The translations under genes were made by a program, and so were the position numbers. This document shows, piece after piece, positions 43,328-51,354 of a stretch of DNA of 64,000 nt (position 1 is the stretch's first letter; every line of letters starts with the position of its first letter). The notes beneath the pieces were generated by a model that was not told where the DNA came from, did not search any database, and worked only from the letters and a program-made list of their open reading frames with translations. The stretch lies in NCBI RefSeq assembly GCF_013283365.1, contig NZ_WBYM01000005.1, positions 1 through 64,000 on the forward strand, read 5' to 3'. This stretch comes from Marinobacterium sp. xm-d-530 (GTDB lineage Bacteria > Pseudomonadota > Gammaproteobacteria > Pseudomonadales > Balneatricaceae).

Positions 43328-44992
43328 ATGAATATTGCAGTATCAGCGAAGATTAGCGAACAAGACCATTTTGATATCAATAGAATCCTAATGGTTGATG
43401 ACAGCCCTACCGAACGAGCTCGCCTTGGCGCGATGTTAAAAGACCTAGGCTATGAAGTCGTTGAGGCCTGTGATGGTAAAGAGGCACTCGCACTGCTGGA
43501 GAGAGACCAATTTCAATTGATCCTCTCAGATCAAGTGATGCCAGAGATGGATGGCAAAACACTCTGTCGCACTCTGAGAAGTAACGAGCGTTACGGATCA
43601 CCCTACGTCGTTATGCTGACCGCAGAGAATGATCAAAATGAGCTGGTCACCTGTATGGATGCAGGCGCGGATGATTTTTTGCGTAAACCCGCTGTTAAAG
43701 AGGAACTTCGTGTACGGCTGGCTGCAGGAGCTCGCTTGGTAAGCATGCGTAAAAGTGTCACCGACCAGAACGAGCAACTCAACGAAACCGTGACTGCACT
43801 GGAAGCTGCGCAGAAGCAAAACGAGGAAGAGTTGCAATTTGCGACGCATCTTCAAGAGGAGTATGTACCAAAGAATCAGTGGTTATCACCCACCCTAGAA
43901 CTCGCTACACACTTTAAAACAGCACGTGGCATTGGTGGTGATTCAATGGGATATGTCACAACCAATAACAATCAAGTACTGATCTATCAGATCGACGTAA
44001 TGGGACACGGGGTCGCATCGGCTATGCTCTCCTTTACCTTACAAAATGCCATTCAACAGATGCTGGGTTACTACATCAATCAAAGTGTCTTGCCACCGCT
44101 TCACCAAATCGTACGCAGACTGAATGAGCGCTTTCCGAGTGAGCGTTTTTCAGGCCTCTACTTCACTATGTTCCTTGGCATGATAGATGAACAAGCCAAT
44201 ACCCTAAGGTACTGCCAAGCAGGGCACCCTCACCCCTGCGTATTAAGCGAACAGGGTGATATGATGCAGATAACCCGCGGCAGCTTTCCGGTTGGAATGT
44301 TTGAGTTTGCCGACTTTGAAACACGATCCCTTCCCTTTTTACCAGGCTCTTCATTACTGTTAAGTAGTGATGGACTGTTTGATATTGTTGATGAAACAAA
44401 CTCAGCCCTAGGCCGCAATGCGATCGAAAACATACTGAAACGTGAACGCAGTAAAGATGCCGAAACTCAGTTAGATATCATTAAGCAATTTGCCTATGAT
44501 TGGGGTAACCAAGAGACCCCAGAAGATGATGTATCGGTCATGTTGATTAAACGCTCCTCGGAAAACAACCAAGAGACAGAGTTGAACGTCCAGCCATTTC
44601 TGATCAGTTTACGCCCTACAGAGAGCGACGTAGAAAAGACACTGGATCGTATCTATCTTCACTTAAAACTGCTTAATACCGATGATCTAATCCTCTCTAA
44701 GATCAGAACCGCGCTAGCTGAACTACTGAACAATTTTGTTGAACATACTGTTTGGCCAGAAGATTACGCGGAGCTTCCTATAGAGATCATCACAACGACC
44801 TCTAAAAGCTGGATTGAGTTCAATATTCAAGAGTATTCCGTAGAGCTTCCTCATCTATGCCCACCTAAGCCCTATTCAGGTGAATCAGAGTCAGGGCGTG
44901 GCCAACACATCATGATGAGTTGGATCGATCAAATCAGCTGTATGCGTGACAATGATGCAAACCTATGGCGACTGCGTTTTAAAAACAGCTAA
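43328..44992 (+). CDS. HsbR-type response regulator: receiver, PP2C phosphatase, anti-sigma-type kinase
   Basis: About 554 residues: a receiver (D24/D25, phospho-Asp D68 in LILSDQVMPEMDG, Lys in FLRKPAV), a coiled linker, a SpoIIE/RsbU-like PP2C phosphatase (ARGIGGDSMGYV, QIDVMGHGVASAMLSF, CQAGHPHPCVL, LLLSSDGLFDIVDE, DDVSVMLIKR) and a C-terminal HATPase domain like RsbW/SpoIIAB (IRTALAELLNNFVEHT). The order receiver-PP2C-HATPase is that of Pseudomonas HsbR; Vibrio SypE has the HATPase first. It should dephosphorylate and phosphorylate the STAS protein at 45757, depending on phosphorylation by the Hpt protein. I use ATG 43328 because earlier in-frame starts fall within the sigma-54 promoter. 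Confidence 0.92.
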   Translation: MNIAVSAKISEQDHFDINRILMVDDSPTERARLGAMLKDLGYEVVEACDGKEALALLERDQFQLILSDQVMPEMDGKTLCRTLRSNERYGSPYVVMLTAENDQNELVTCMDAGADDFLRKPAVKEELRVRLAAGARLVSMRKSVTDQNEQLNETVTALEAAQKQNEEELQFATHLQEEYVPKNQWLSPTLELATHFKTARGIGGDSMGYVTTNNNQVLIYQIDVMGHGVASAMLSFTLQNAIQQMLGYYINQSVLPPLHQIVRRLNERFPSERFSGLYFTMFLGMIDEQANTLRYCQAGHPHPCVLSEQGDMMQITRGSFPVGMFEFADFETRSLPFLPGSSLLLSSDGLFDIVDETNSALGRNAIENILKRERSKDAETQLDIIKQFAYDWGNQETPEDDVSVMLIKRSSENNQETELNVQPFLISLRPTESDVEKTLDRIYLHLKLLNTDDLILSKIRTALAELLNNFVEHTVWPEDYAELPIEIITTTSKSWIEFNIQEYSVELPHLCPPKPYSGESESGRGQHIMMSWIDQISCMRDNDANLWRLRFKNS

Positions 44993-45089
44993 TAAAGTCA
45001 CTCAAAATAAGCCGCATCTATTGCAGCTTATTCATTTCCAGAACTGATCTCTCTATAATCTGAGCACATTTTGAACCGATGGAATTGAC

Positions 45090-45683
45090 GTGAAACCTCT
45101 TTTGATTGCCGTTGCCGGTGCGTCTGGATCTGGGAAAACCACCGTAGCTAACGCCCTCTTGCAGGGCATTCAATCACAGGGATTAACGGCCACGCTGTTT
45201 AGCCAGGACAATTTTTACAACCCTATTGGCCACCCGCTAAGTAATTACGATGAGCCTCAAGCGCTAGAACTTGATCTACTGGCCGAGAAATTAAATGAAC
45301 TTAAACAGGGATTGGCAACAGAAATTCCAACCTATGACTTTGTTGTTCACAGACGCCAGCAAGAGACTTTGATCATCGAACCCCTGGATGTAATTATTGT
45401 GGAGGGGCTTTTTCTACTGTCACAACCGAATTTAGTCTCAGCCTTTGATGTCAAAATCTACTTAGATGTTCCTCAAGAGGTCTGTTTCCAACGCCGTTTT
45501 GAACGAGACCAAATTGAACGAGGTCGCGAACCAGACGATATTCGTCGTCAATATAACGATCAAGTGCGACCTGGTTTCGATAGTCACATTGCCCCATACC
45601 GTGATCAAGCCGATATTAGGATTGATGCTCTCCCCTCAGATGTAAAAAGTTTTATTAAAAATAGACTAAAACTGCCTCGATAA
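45090..45683 (+). CDS. Uridine kinase-like P-loop kinase
   Basis: 197 residues of the uridine kinase/phosphoribulokinase family. Walker A is GASGSGKTTVAN, the substrate region FSQDNFYNPIGHPLSNYDEPQALE has the expected D-Y-D pattern, and the lid contains RRFERDQIERGR. It would phosphorylate uridine or cytidine, or a related nucleoside. GTG start at 45090. TATAAT at 45054-45059 may be its sigma-70 -10, so it appears independent of the sigma-54 genes around it. Its position inside the EPS regulatory block is unexpected. Confidence 0.82.
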   Translation: MKPLLIAVAGASGSGKTTVANALLQGIQSQGLTATLFSQDNFYNPIGHPLSNYDEPQALELDLLAEKLNELKQGLATEIPTYDFVVHRRQQETLIIEPLDVIIVEGLFLLSQPNLVSAFDVKIYLDVPQEVCFQRRFERDQIERGREPDDIRRQYNDQVRPGFDSHIAPYRDQADIRIDALPSDVKSFIKNRLKLPR

Positions 45684-45711
45684 TCGGAACAACCCCTTAA
45701 GTTGGCACACC

Positions 45712-45728
45712 TATTGCTAAGGATATAT
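45712..45728 (+). promoter_or_regulatory. Sigma-54 promoter for the STAS-OmpA-WecG operon
   Basis: TTGGCACACCTATTGCT matches 12 of 14 defined positions, with GG (45714-45715) and GC (45726-45727) correctly spaced. Start near 45739, 18 nt before the ATG at 45757, with AGGAG in between. Confidence 0.85.
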
Positions 45729-45756
45729 AGGTACATAATTAACTTAGGAGTTACCG

Positions 45757-46101
45757 ATGAGTTTTACAGTCAGTTCTTACGATTCAGCTAACGTCGTTCA
45801 CATGCCAGAGAAACTTACTATGGCCAATGCGAACAGCGTGAAACAGCAACTTACAGAGATGATCGATGAAGGAAAAACCAACCTAGTCATCGATTTAGCC
45901 GGCATGAGCTTTACCGATTCGAGTGGATTAGCCGTGCTTGTTGCTGTCTACAAAAACATTCAAAAGCTGGGTGGTTCAGCGGTGATCTTGTCACCTCAAC
46001 CAGCGGTGCAATCTCTGCTGGAACTGACACGCCTGCAAGAGCTATTCGAGATCTATCAAGATCCAAACGCTGCCATCGAGCGAGTTAGCAAAGCGGCTTA
46101 A
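45757..46101 (+). CDS. STAS-domain anti-anti-sigma factor (HsbA/SypA-like)
   Basis: 114 residues, a complete STAS domain. The phosphorylation site motif is MSFTDSSGLAVLVAV, with S55 or S56 as the acceptor by analogy with SpoIIAA and HsbA. In the Pseudomonas pathway, the phosphorylation state of HsbA decides whether it binds an anti-sigma factor or a diguanylate cyclase; in Vibrio, unphosphorylated SypA is needed for biofilm. The HsbR-like protein at 43328 is the likely kinase and phosphatase. First gene of a four-gene operon behind a sigma-54 promoter. Confidence 0.93.
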   Translation: MSFTVSSYDSANVVHMPEKLTMANANSVKQQLTEMIDEGKTNLVIDLAGMSFTDSSGLAVLVAVYKNIQKLGGSAVILSPQPAVQSLLELTRLQELFEIYQDPNAAIERVSKAA

Positions 46102-46104
46102 CTG

Positions 46105-46611
46105 ATGTACGAAGCCCTTCGTGAACACCTAGACTCCGCCGTGCTTACACTGGCGGAGTCAAAGGGATCAAAGCTACCCAATGCACTTATTGAGTCGCGC
46201 ATCACCTCAATTATCTTCTATAAGGCGGCCATTGAGTTGATTGAACGGTTCAATAACGGACAGATGAACATCCTGGACAAACTTCCAGAAGATGTCCGTC
46301 GTTCGCTCCTTACGCCCAACTGCATGATGAGTTATGAGCACTGGTTAGATGCCATTTCTAATCTGCATCTTGAGCTAGAGAAGGTCTACTACAGTGATAC
46401 CCATTTAACGCACGAATCTTTGGCTAACATTCACCGCAATGCGATCGATATTGAGCAGTTTGTACTCAGTGCGCCTTTTAGCGGCAGAGCCAACCTGTTA
46501 ATGCCGGGTTTAATAAAACGGGACCAGAAACTTAAGTGTTTAGCGGCACCCTTTTTAGTCTTTAAGAGACTAGGTTTACTGACCCCGTTGAAATCGGTTG
46601 TGAACGGATAG
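46105..46611 (+). CDS. Hypothetical protein in the STAS operon
   Basis: 168 residues, predicted mainly helical, no signal peptide and no clear membrane span (the segment LAAPFLVFKRLGLLTPL near the C-terminus is moderately hydrophobic). I do not recognise the family. It starts 3 nt after the STAS stop and ends within a few bases of the OmpA-like lipoprotein start, so it is certainly part of the operon and probably serves EPS production or its control. Confidence 0.7.
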   Translation: MYEALREHLDSAVLTLAESKGSKLPNALIESRITSIIFYKAAIELIERFNNGQMNILDKLPEDVRRSLLTPNCMMSYEHWLDAISNLHLELEKVYYSDTHLTHESLANIHRNAIDIEQFVLSAPFSGRANLLMPGLIKRDQKLKCLAAPFLVFKRLGLLTPLKSVVNG

Positions 46612-46619
46612 GAGTGATC

Positions 46620-47102
46620 ATGAAAAAATATGACGGCCTCATGCTAGGGTCATTGGTCAGTTTACTCCTGTCTGGTTGCAGCCAACAACCGATACAAAAC
46701 GAAAACGAGACAATCTATTTTTCGCACTCGTTGCCGAATATCGCCACGCCTTTACAGCCTCAAGCAGTAGTCAACATTGTGCTACCGATCATCTACTTCG
46801 CCAACGACAGTCATGAAGTGACGCCAACCGAAAGGGTCAAACTCAAAGAGTTTGTTAAGACACTGGGTGAGCAGCGTCCGTCAATCATTTTGAATGGGCA
46901 TACCGATTGGAATCGAAGTGAACAATACAATGATCAACTGGGGTTAAATCGATCCGAGTCCGTCCTACTAACACTGGTTGATATTGGCTATCCAGCTGAA
47001 AAACTGGCCACAGCCTCCATGGGCGAATCCCAACCCGTTGCAAATAACCGAACCGAACAGGGCCGTCAACTGAATCGACGAGTCACTCTATCACTATTCT
47101 AA
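46620..47102 (+). CDS. OmpA-family lipoprotein (SypB-like)
   Basis: About 160 residues. A lipoprotein signal with lipobox LLSGC ends near residue 20. The C-terminal OmpA domain (about 60-160) has ILNGHTDWNRSEQYNDQLGLNRSE and ends in GRQLNRRVTLSLF, the usual peptidoglycan-binding fold. It would be anchored in the outer membrane and bind peptidoglycan. ATG 46620 follows AGGAG; the GTG at 46614 is a less likely start. SypB of the Vibrio syp locus is a similar OmpA lipoprotein that also follows the STAS gene. Confidence 0.88.
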   Translation: MKKYDGLMLGSLVSLLLSGCSQQPIQNENETIYFSHSLPNIATPLQPQAVVNIVLPIIYFANDSHEVTPTERVKLKEFVKTLGEQRPSIILNGHTDWNRSEQYNDQLGLNRSESVLLTLVDIGYPAEKLATASMGESQPVANNRTEQGRQLNRRVTLSLF

Positions 47103-47114
47103 TAGAGCCAAATC

Positions 47115-48278
47115 ATGACACGAGAAGAAGCGATTGCACGTGATCTAACGCGAAATGTATGGACCGTTATGGGCCTGCCGTTTGACTGCACAACAGAGCA
47201 AGAGACGACAGATCATCTGATTGATGCGATGCTAAAAGAGGAGCGCTGCTTCTTCACTACACCGAACCTAAATTTTGCAATCACTGCACAAAATGATTCG
47301 CAATTTAGAGATTCAGTCATCAACTCAGATTGGGTGGTCGCAGATGGCATGCCGCTTATCTGGATTGCAAAAACTCTAGGGATTCCTTTGCCAGAACGCG
47401 TCGCTGGCTCTTCAGTGTTTGAAAGGGTTAGGCAAGAGTATCGAAACCCAGATCGCCCCATCCGAGTGGTCTTTTTTGGTGGCCCCGATGGTACCGCAGC
47501 TGAAGCGTTCAAAAAGATCGCATTAGACAACAGCAGCATGGAAGTCGTTGGTTTTTACAGCCCCGGCTTTGGATCCATGGATGAGATGAGCGACCCCAAG
47601 GTCATAAAACAGATCAATCAGTCAGATGCGGATCTATTAATTGTTGCGTTAGGGGCAAAACGAGGCCAGCAATGGATCGAACTAAACCGCCACGATCTTG
47701 ATGTTCCGGTCATTTCACATCTCGGTGCGGTCATCAATTTTGTTGCAGGAACAGTAAACAGGGCCCCTCTTTGGATTCAACGCAGCGGTTTAGAGTGGTT
47801 ATGGCGTATATGGGAAGAGACGAGTCTATTTAAGCGGTATTGGCATGATGGTCGTGCATTTATTTGGCAATACCTCACCAAAATACGTCCCTATAAAGAT
47901 CTAATGCAGAAGCAGTCTCAGCTACCGCAGATACCTTTGGAGTTTAGTTATCTAAACGACTCAAACACCCTACAAATATCGGGTGATGCACTTCACAGAA
48001 ACTTATCAAATCTTAGAAGTGCATTAATTGAGTTAATTGAAGAGGAGAGAGTTCGGGTAATCGATCTCAAAGGCCTATCTCGGCTGGATGGTTCATTCAT
48101 CGCCCTGCTACAACTGGTGCAAAAGCAGATCAATATAAGCGGTCACAGCTTGACGCTTAAAAACCTTGATTCAGTTCATCTGCAACAGTTTGAATACGCT
48201 TGCGTATCTGATCAATTCACTATTATTCAACATCCAAGCCCAGTGGATGACGTTTCACTAGCGCCCACTCAATCATAG
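47115..48278 (+). CDS. WecG/TagA/CpsF glycosyltransferase fused to a C-terminal STAS domain
   Basis: 387 residues. Residues about 15-265 are a WecG/TagA-type (GT26) glycosyltransferase: FFTTPNLNFAITAQND, WVVADGMPLIW, PERVAGSSVFERV, VFFGGPDGTAAEA and APLWIQRSGLEWLWRI. These transfer ManNAc(A) or glucose-type sugars to lipid-linked precursors at the inner membrane. Residues about 285-375 form an extra STAS-like domain (VRVIDLKGLSRLDGSFIALLQLV), with S327 where STAS proteins have their phosphorylatable Ser. The HsbR-like kinase might therefore act on this enzyme. Its 3' end overlaps the next gene, which is on the opposite strand, by 56 bp. Confidence 0.88.
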   Translation: MTREEAIARDLTRNVWTVMGLPFDCTTEQETTDHLIDAMLKEERCFFTTPNLNFAITAQNDSQFRDSVINSDWVVADGMPLIWIAKTLGIPLPERVAGSSVFERVRQEYRNPDRPIRVVFFGGPDGTAAEAFKKIALDNSSMEVVGFYSPGFGSMDEMSDPKVIKQINQSDADLLIVALGAKRGQQWIELNRHDLDVPVISHLGAVINFVAGTVNRAPLWIQRSGLEWLWRIWEETSLFKRYWHDGRAFIWQYLTKIRPYKDLMQKQSQLPQIPLEFSYLNDSNTLQISGDALHRNLSNLRSALIELIEEERVRVIDLKGLSRLDGSFIALLQLVQKQINISGHSLTLKNLDSVHLQQFEYACVSDQFTIIQHPSPVDDVSLAPTQS

Positions 48279-48777
48279 CGATCAATAACACCAGTGCAGT
48301 TGAGATAAGATAAACGTTCACCACCATTTCAAAATGGGTAAAAGGGTCTTTCTCCTTTAAAAACTCTACCAATAAGATCACTGCGGCAATCCCAACTCCG
48401 GGCAACCAAGAGTAGGCTAGATTTCTTAGCAGTCGATAGAGTCTGAATCGAACTATCTTCTTAGAAGGGTTTATTAGGGCAAAGCAGAGGTAATAACTGA
48501 ATGTGTGGAACGCGCCAACACTGAGCATCAGTAAGCCAAGGTAATCCAGATAGTAGGTTTCATAAATTGCCTTCCCTACAACGAATTCGATGCCAAAAAA
48601 GATAAGCAACAGCATCACCGATCTCATTAAGTATTCAACAATCAGCACAACGACCAATGGCTGATTCTTCAACTCACCAGCCTCCGCTTTTTCCATAGTC
48701 TGTAGATTAGACGCTCGAGGTGGTCCGATAACAGATAGATATCCTAAGATGAATAAAATTTTCGACAGAGCTCTCAT
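48223..48777 (-). CDS. Multi-span membrane protein, unknown function
   Basis: 184 residues with about four hydrophobic spans (near 45-65, 78-98, 122-142 and 150-172). No family recognised. GAGAGGAATTAG directly before the ATG is a strong ribosome binding site, which argues for a real gene, even though its last 56 bp overlap the convergent WecG-STAS gene. It lies opposite the sigma-54 promoter at 48793 and may have its own promoter in the same 60-bp gap. An EPS-related membrane role is only inferred from position. Confidence 0.7.
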   Translation of the reverse strand: MRALSKILFILGYLSVIGPPRASNLQTMEKAEAGELKNQPLVVVLIVEYLMRSVMLLLIFFGIEFVVGKAIYETYYLDYLGLLMLSVGAFHTFSYYLCFALINPSKKIVRFRLYRLLRNLAYSWLPGVGIAAVILLVEFLKEKDPFTHFEMVVNVYLISTALVLLIAMIEWALVKRHPLGLDVE

Positions 48778-48792
48778 CTAATTCCTCTCTAT

Positions 48793-48809
48793 GTGGCACA
48801 CAAATTGCT
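48793..48809 (+). promoter_or_regulatory. Sigma-54 promoter for the GT4-polymerase operon
   Basis: GTGGCACACAAATTGCT matches 11 of 14 defined positions, with GG (48795-48796) and GC (48807-48808) at the correct spacing. Start near 48820, 60 nt before ATG 48880. The weakest of the seven sites, but its -24 half (GTGGCACAC) closely resembles the one at 45712. Confidence 0.75.
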
Positions 48810-48879
48810 TTAACTAGCTGGGTGCAAACCCATTACTTGCCAAGTGATAAGCAATTTACAGGCCAACTTGAGAAATATT

Positions 48880-50076
48880 ATGAGTAAACAGACACTGTTA
48901 ATGATCAGCATAGAGCTTCCCTACCCCGCTAATAGAGGTGGGCGAGTCAAGAGTTGGAATATGCTGAAGTACCTAACCAACCACTACTCTGTTGCCCTGG
49001 CCTGCCCACTTAAATATGGGAGTGAACATGTAACTGAATTTTCGCAGTTGATAGATCTAGAGGAGTTACTCTTTGAAAGGGTTGAAGAACCACGTTCACC
49101 TAAAAACTTGGTTAAGAGCTATCTGAAATCGATCCCTCTTAATGTCTTAAGGTCAGGCTCAAAAAAACTGAAAGAGCGTATTGCAGAGATCGCGAACGAT
49201 TACGAAATCATATTGGTAGATCACTACGAAGCAGCTCAATACATACCCAACCATTTCAGAGGCAAAGTAATATTTCATGCTCATAACGCCACCTACCTAA
49301 TGTGGGATCGTTATGGCAAAGAGGGTAATAATTGGGTTATGCGTACCATCGCAAATTGCGAAGCCAAACGCGTTGCAAAGTTTGAATCTGATGTCTGTCG
49401 TCGCTCTGATCTATTTTTTGCTTCTCCCAACGATATAGACAATCTCTCCAAAATCGGAGCAGACACCTCTCTAGCAAGAGAGACATACCACCTTGGGGAT
49501 GATACTCAACTTGCTCTCCCTAGCATCAGATTTGAAGAGACAGAGAAGCGACTTCTCTATGTAGGCACACTCAGTTGGGAAGCCAATGTTGATGGCTTAC
49601 TCTGGTTTATTGAACAAGTGTGGCCGGAGATAAAGGCCAACAATCCTAACCTGATTCTAGACATCGCAGGTGGTAATCCTGCACAACGTCTTGTCGACAG
49701 AGTTGCACAGATCCAAGACATTCACTTGCTAGGCTTTGTTGATGACCTAGAGCCACTGTTCAAACGCTCTCGTGTGTTTGTTGCACCACTCACATTTGGT
49801 TCAGGCATTAAAGTCAAAGTGCTCAACTCAATGTGCAGAGGACTTCCCATATCAACCACATCGGTGGGTGCCGAAGGCATAGATGCGGACCACTTAACCC
49901 ACCTATGCATAGACGATACCGCTGCAGATATGGCGAACTCAATTGATCGCTTGCTGCATGATCAAAGGCTATGGGAGACACTGGAACAAAAGAGTCGTGA
50001 GCGGGTACGTGAAAAGTACACCTGGGATAGGGTTCTAGGTTTCATGGTCAACGAAATCAATCTGCTATCGGCTTAA
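48880..50076 (+). CDS. GT4-family glycosyltransferase
   Basis: 398 residues of the GT-B fold. The N-terminal domain has ELPYPANRGGRVKSWNMLKYL. The C-terminal donor-binding domain has LLYVGTLSWEANVDGLLWFI, LLGFVDDLEPLFKRSRVFVAPLTFGSGIKVKVLNSM and the E-x7-E-like PISTTSVGAEGID. It would add a sugar to the EPS repeat unit on the cytoplasmic side. A GTG at 48844 would add 12 residues; ATG 48880 has only a weak GAGA upstream, so both remain possible. The polymerase gene follows by 8 nt. Confidence 0.88.
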   Translation: MSKQTLLMISIELPYPANRGGRVKSWNMLKYLTNHYSVALACPLKYGSEHVTEFSQLIDLEELLFERVEEPRSPKNLVKSYLKSIPLNVLRSGSKKLKERIAEIANDYEIILVDHYEAAQYIPNHFRGKVIFHAHNATYLMWDRYGKEGNNWVMRTIANCEAKRVAKFESDVCRRSDLFFASPNDIDNLSKIGADTSLARETYHLGDDTQLALPSIRFEETEKRLLYVGTLSWEANVDGLLWFIEQVWPEIKANNPNLILDIAGGNPAQRLVDRVAQIQDIHLLGFVDDLEPLFKRSRVFVAPLTFGSGIKVKVLNSMCRGLPISTTSVGAEGIDADHLTHLCIDDTAADMANSIDRLLHDQRLWETLEQKSRERVREKYTWDRVLGFMVNEINLLSA

Positions 50077-50084
50077 TCGACCCT

Positions 50085-51320
50085 GTGTTCATCTCGACTC
50101 GAGCCCTTATCACCTTTGCACTGGCTGTCATCTTCTATACAGCGTTTAAGGGTGCCTATTACTTTATGGCCAATAGATTACAGGAGGTCGGTTTTCTCCT
50201 AACCTTTATTCTATTTGGCTACTCTGCACTGGTTGCAGCACTGAACGTTAAAGAGCAAAACCTTCGATGGAGTTTTTGGGTGTTCACCACCCTGCTATTT
50301 GTGGCTTACACCTTTGTGCTACCGGCCTATCAATTCTCTGTGAATGCTGGTGTGTCAATGCTACCCAGCATGATGGCATCACGTGAATTTCTGATTGTGT
50401 TTATTGCCCCTACTCTCTACTTCTTGTACCGAATTGGTTACAAAGTTGAGGACATTAATAGAGTCGTTCTGTTGGTGTTTGCTGCCATTGTTTTTAGTTA
50501 TGTATTTCACTATTTCCGTATCGATCTTGAAGCTGCCTACAACTCCTCTGACCCAACTATAAAAGGGATGACAACGCATGACGAGCATCGAGGATATCGA
50601 TTAAAAGCGCCACAGGTAGCTCTATTTCTAACGACCATAATTTCAGCCTATCTAATGGTGACTTCCGAAAGCTTAAGAGCAAAATTGGGTTGGGGCATCA
50701 CATTTTGTGTTTCCGTTTGGATATGGTCCATTATTCAAGCAAGAGCACCAACGGCAATGATGATTCTGGGTGTTCTTCTCTATCACCTATGGTTTGCAAG
50801 AAAGCCACGCATGGGATTGCTTTTCCTGGGTATGGCTCTAATCATTCCGCTTTATACACTGGCCATTCAACAATATTTTGCCGTTATGGAAGGGGCCGAT
50901 GATGGTGTTCGCTATCGCTCCTACATGATTGCTCTTAACACTGTGATGGACCATCCATTTTTTGGATTTGGTCAACAAAGTGCAGCGACAATCACAGAGC
51001 AAGAGATCTTTTGGTATAAGTTCTACAGCTCAGATCTCGGTTTAATAGGTGTGGCATTTAAATTTGGCATAACGGGTGCTTTGCTCTATGTGGCACTGAT
51101 GATCTATACACTCAAGAAAGCAGTGACTACCAACTGGTTAATTATTCAGCATACGGGGAAAGCTAACATATTTTTTGTTGCATCCATTGCGAAACTAATT
51201 ACCGATATTTTCAACTCTTTACTGTCCGTGCACTATATTTATATCCATGGTCTAGCCCATGCATCAATAATCATTGCCCTGAGTGTCATCTATAGACTCG
51301 AGTATCAGAATCACAGATAG
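50085..51320 (+). CDS. Wzy/O-antigen ligase-like polysaccharide polymerase
   Basis: 411 residues with about 10-11 membrane spans. A large periplasmic-type loop follows the middle spans. The conserved region DGVRYRSYMIALNTVMDHPFFGFGQQS is the GxG-type signature of the Wzy_C/WaaL superfamily. It would polymerise the flipped EPS repeat units. It starts at GTG 50085 and has no good ribosome binding site; translation may depend on the gene before it. Its 3' end faces the Wzz-like gene. Confidence 0.85.
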   Translation: MFISTRALITFALAVIFYTAFKGAYYFMANRLQEVGFLLTFILFGYSALVAALNVKEQNLRWSFWVFTTLLFVAYTFVLPAYQFSVNAGVSMLPSMMASREFLIVFIAPTLYFLYRIGYKVEDINRVVLLVFAAIVFSYVFHYFRIDLEAAYNSSDPTIKGMTTHDEHRGYRLKAPQVALFLTTIISAYLMVTSESLRAKLGWGITFCVSVWIWSIIQARAPTAMMILGVLLYHLWFARKPRMGLLFLGMALIIPLYTLAIQQYFAVMEGADDGVRYRSYMIALNTVMDHPFFGFGQQSAATITEQEIFWYKFYSSDLGLIGVAFKFGITGALLYVALMIYTLKKAVTTNWLIIQHTGKANIFFVASIAKLITDIFNSLLSVHYIYIHGLAHASIIIALSVIYRLEYQNHR

Positions 51321-51354
51321 ACACTATAGAAACTGGCGAATGCATAGAGAGTCT

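Noticed and set aside
45007-45033. AATAAGC/GCTTATT hairpin after the HsbR-like gene as a terminator
   Set aside because: Stem is seven A/T-rich pairs with a 13-nt loop and no T-run; too weak to call.
48810-48860. A minus-strand sigma-54 promoter (TTGGCAAGTAATGGGTTTGC) for the membrane protein at 48223
   Set aside because: The spacing from GG to GC is too long by several bases, so it does not fit the -24/-12 rule.
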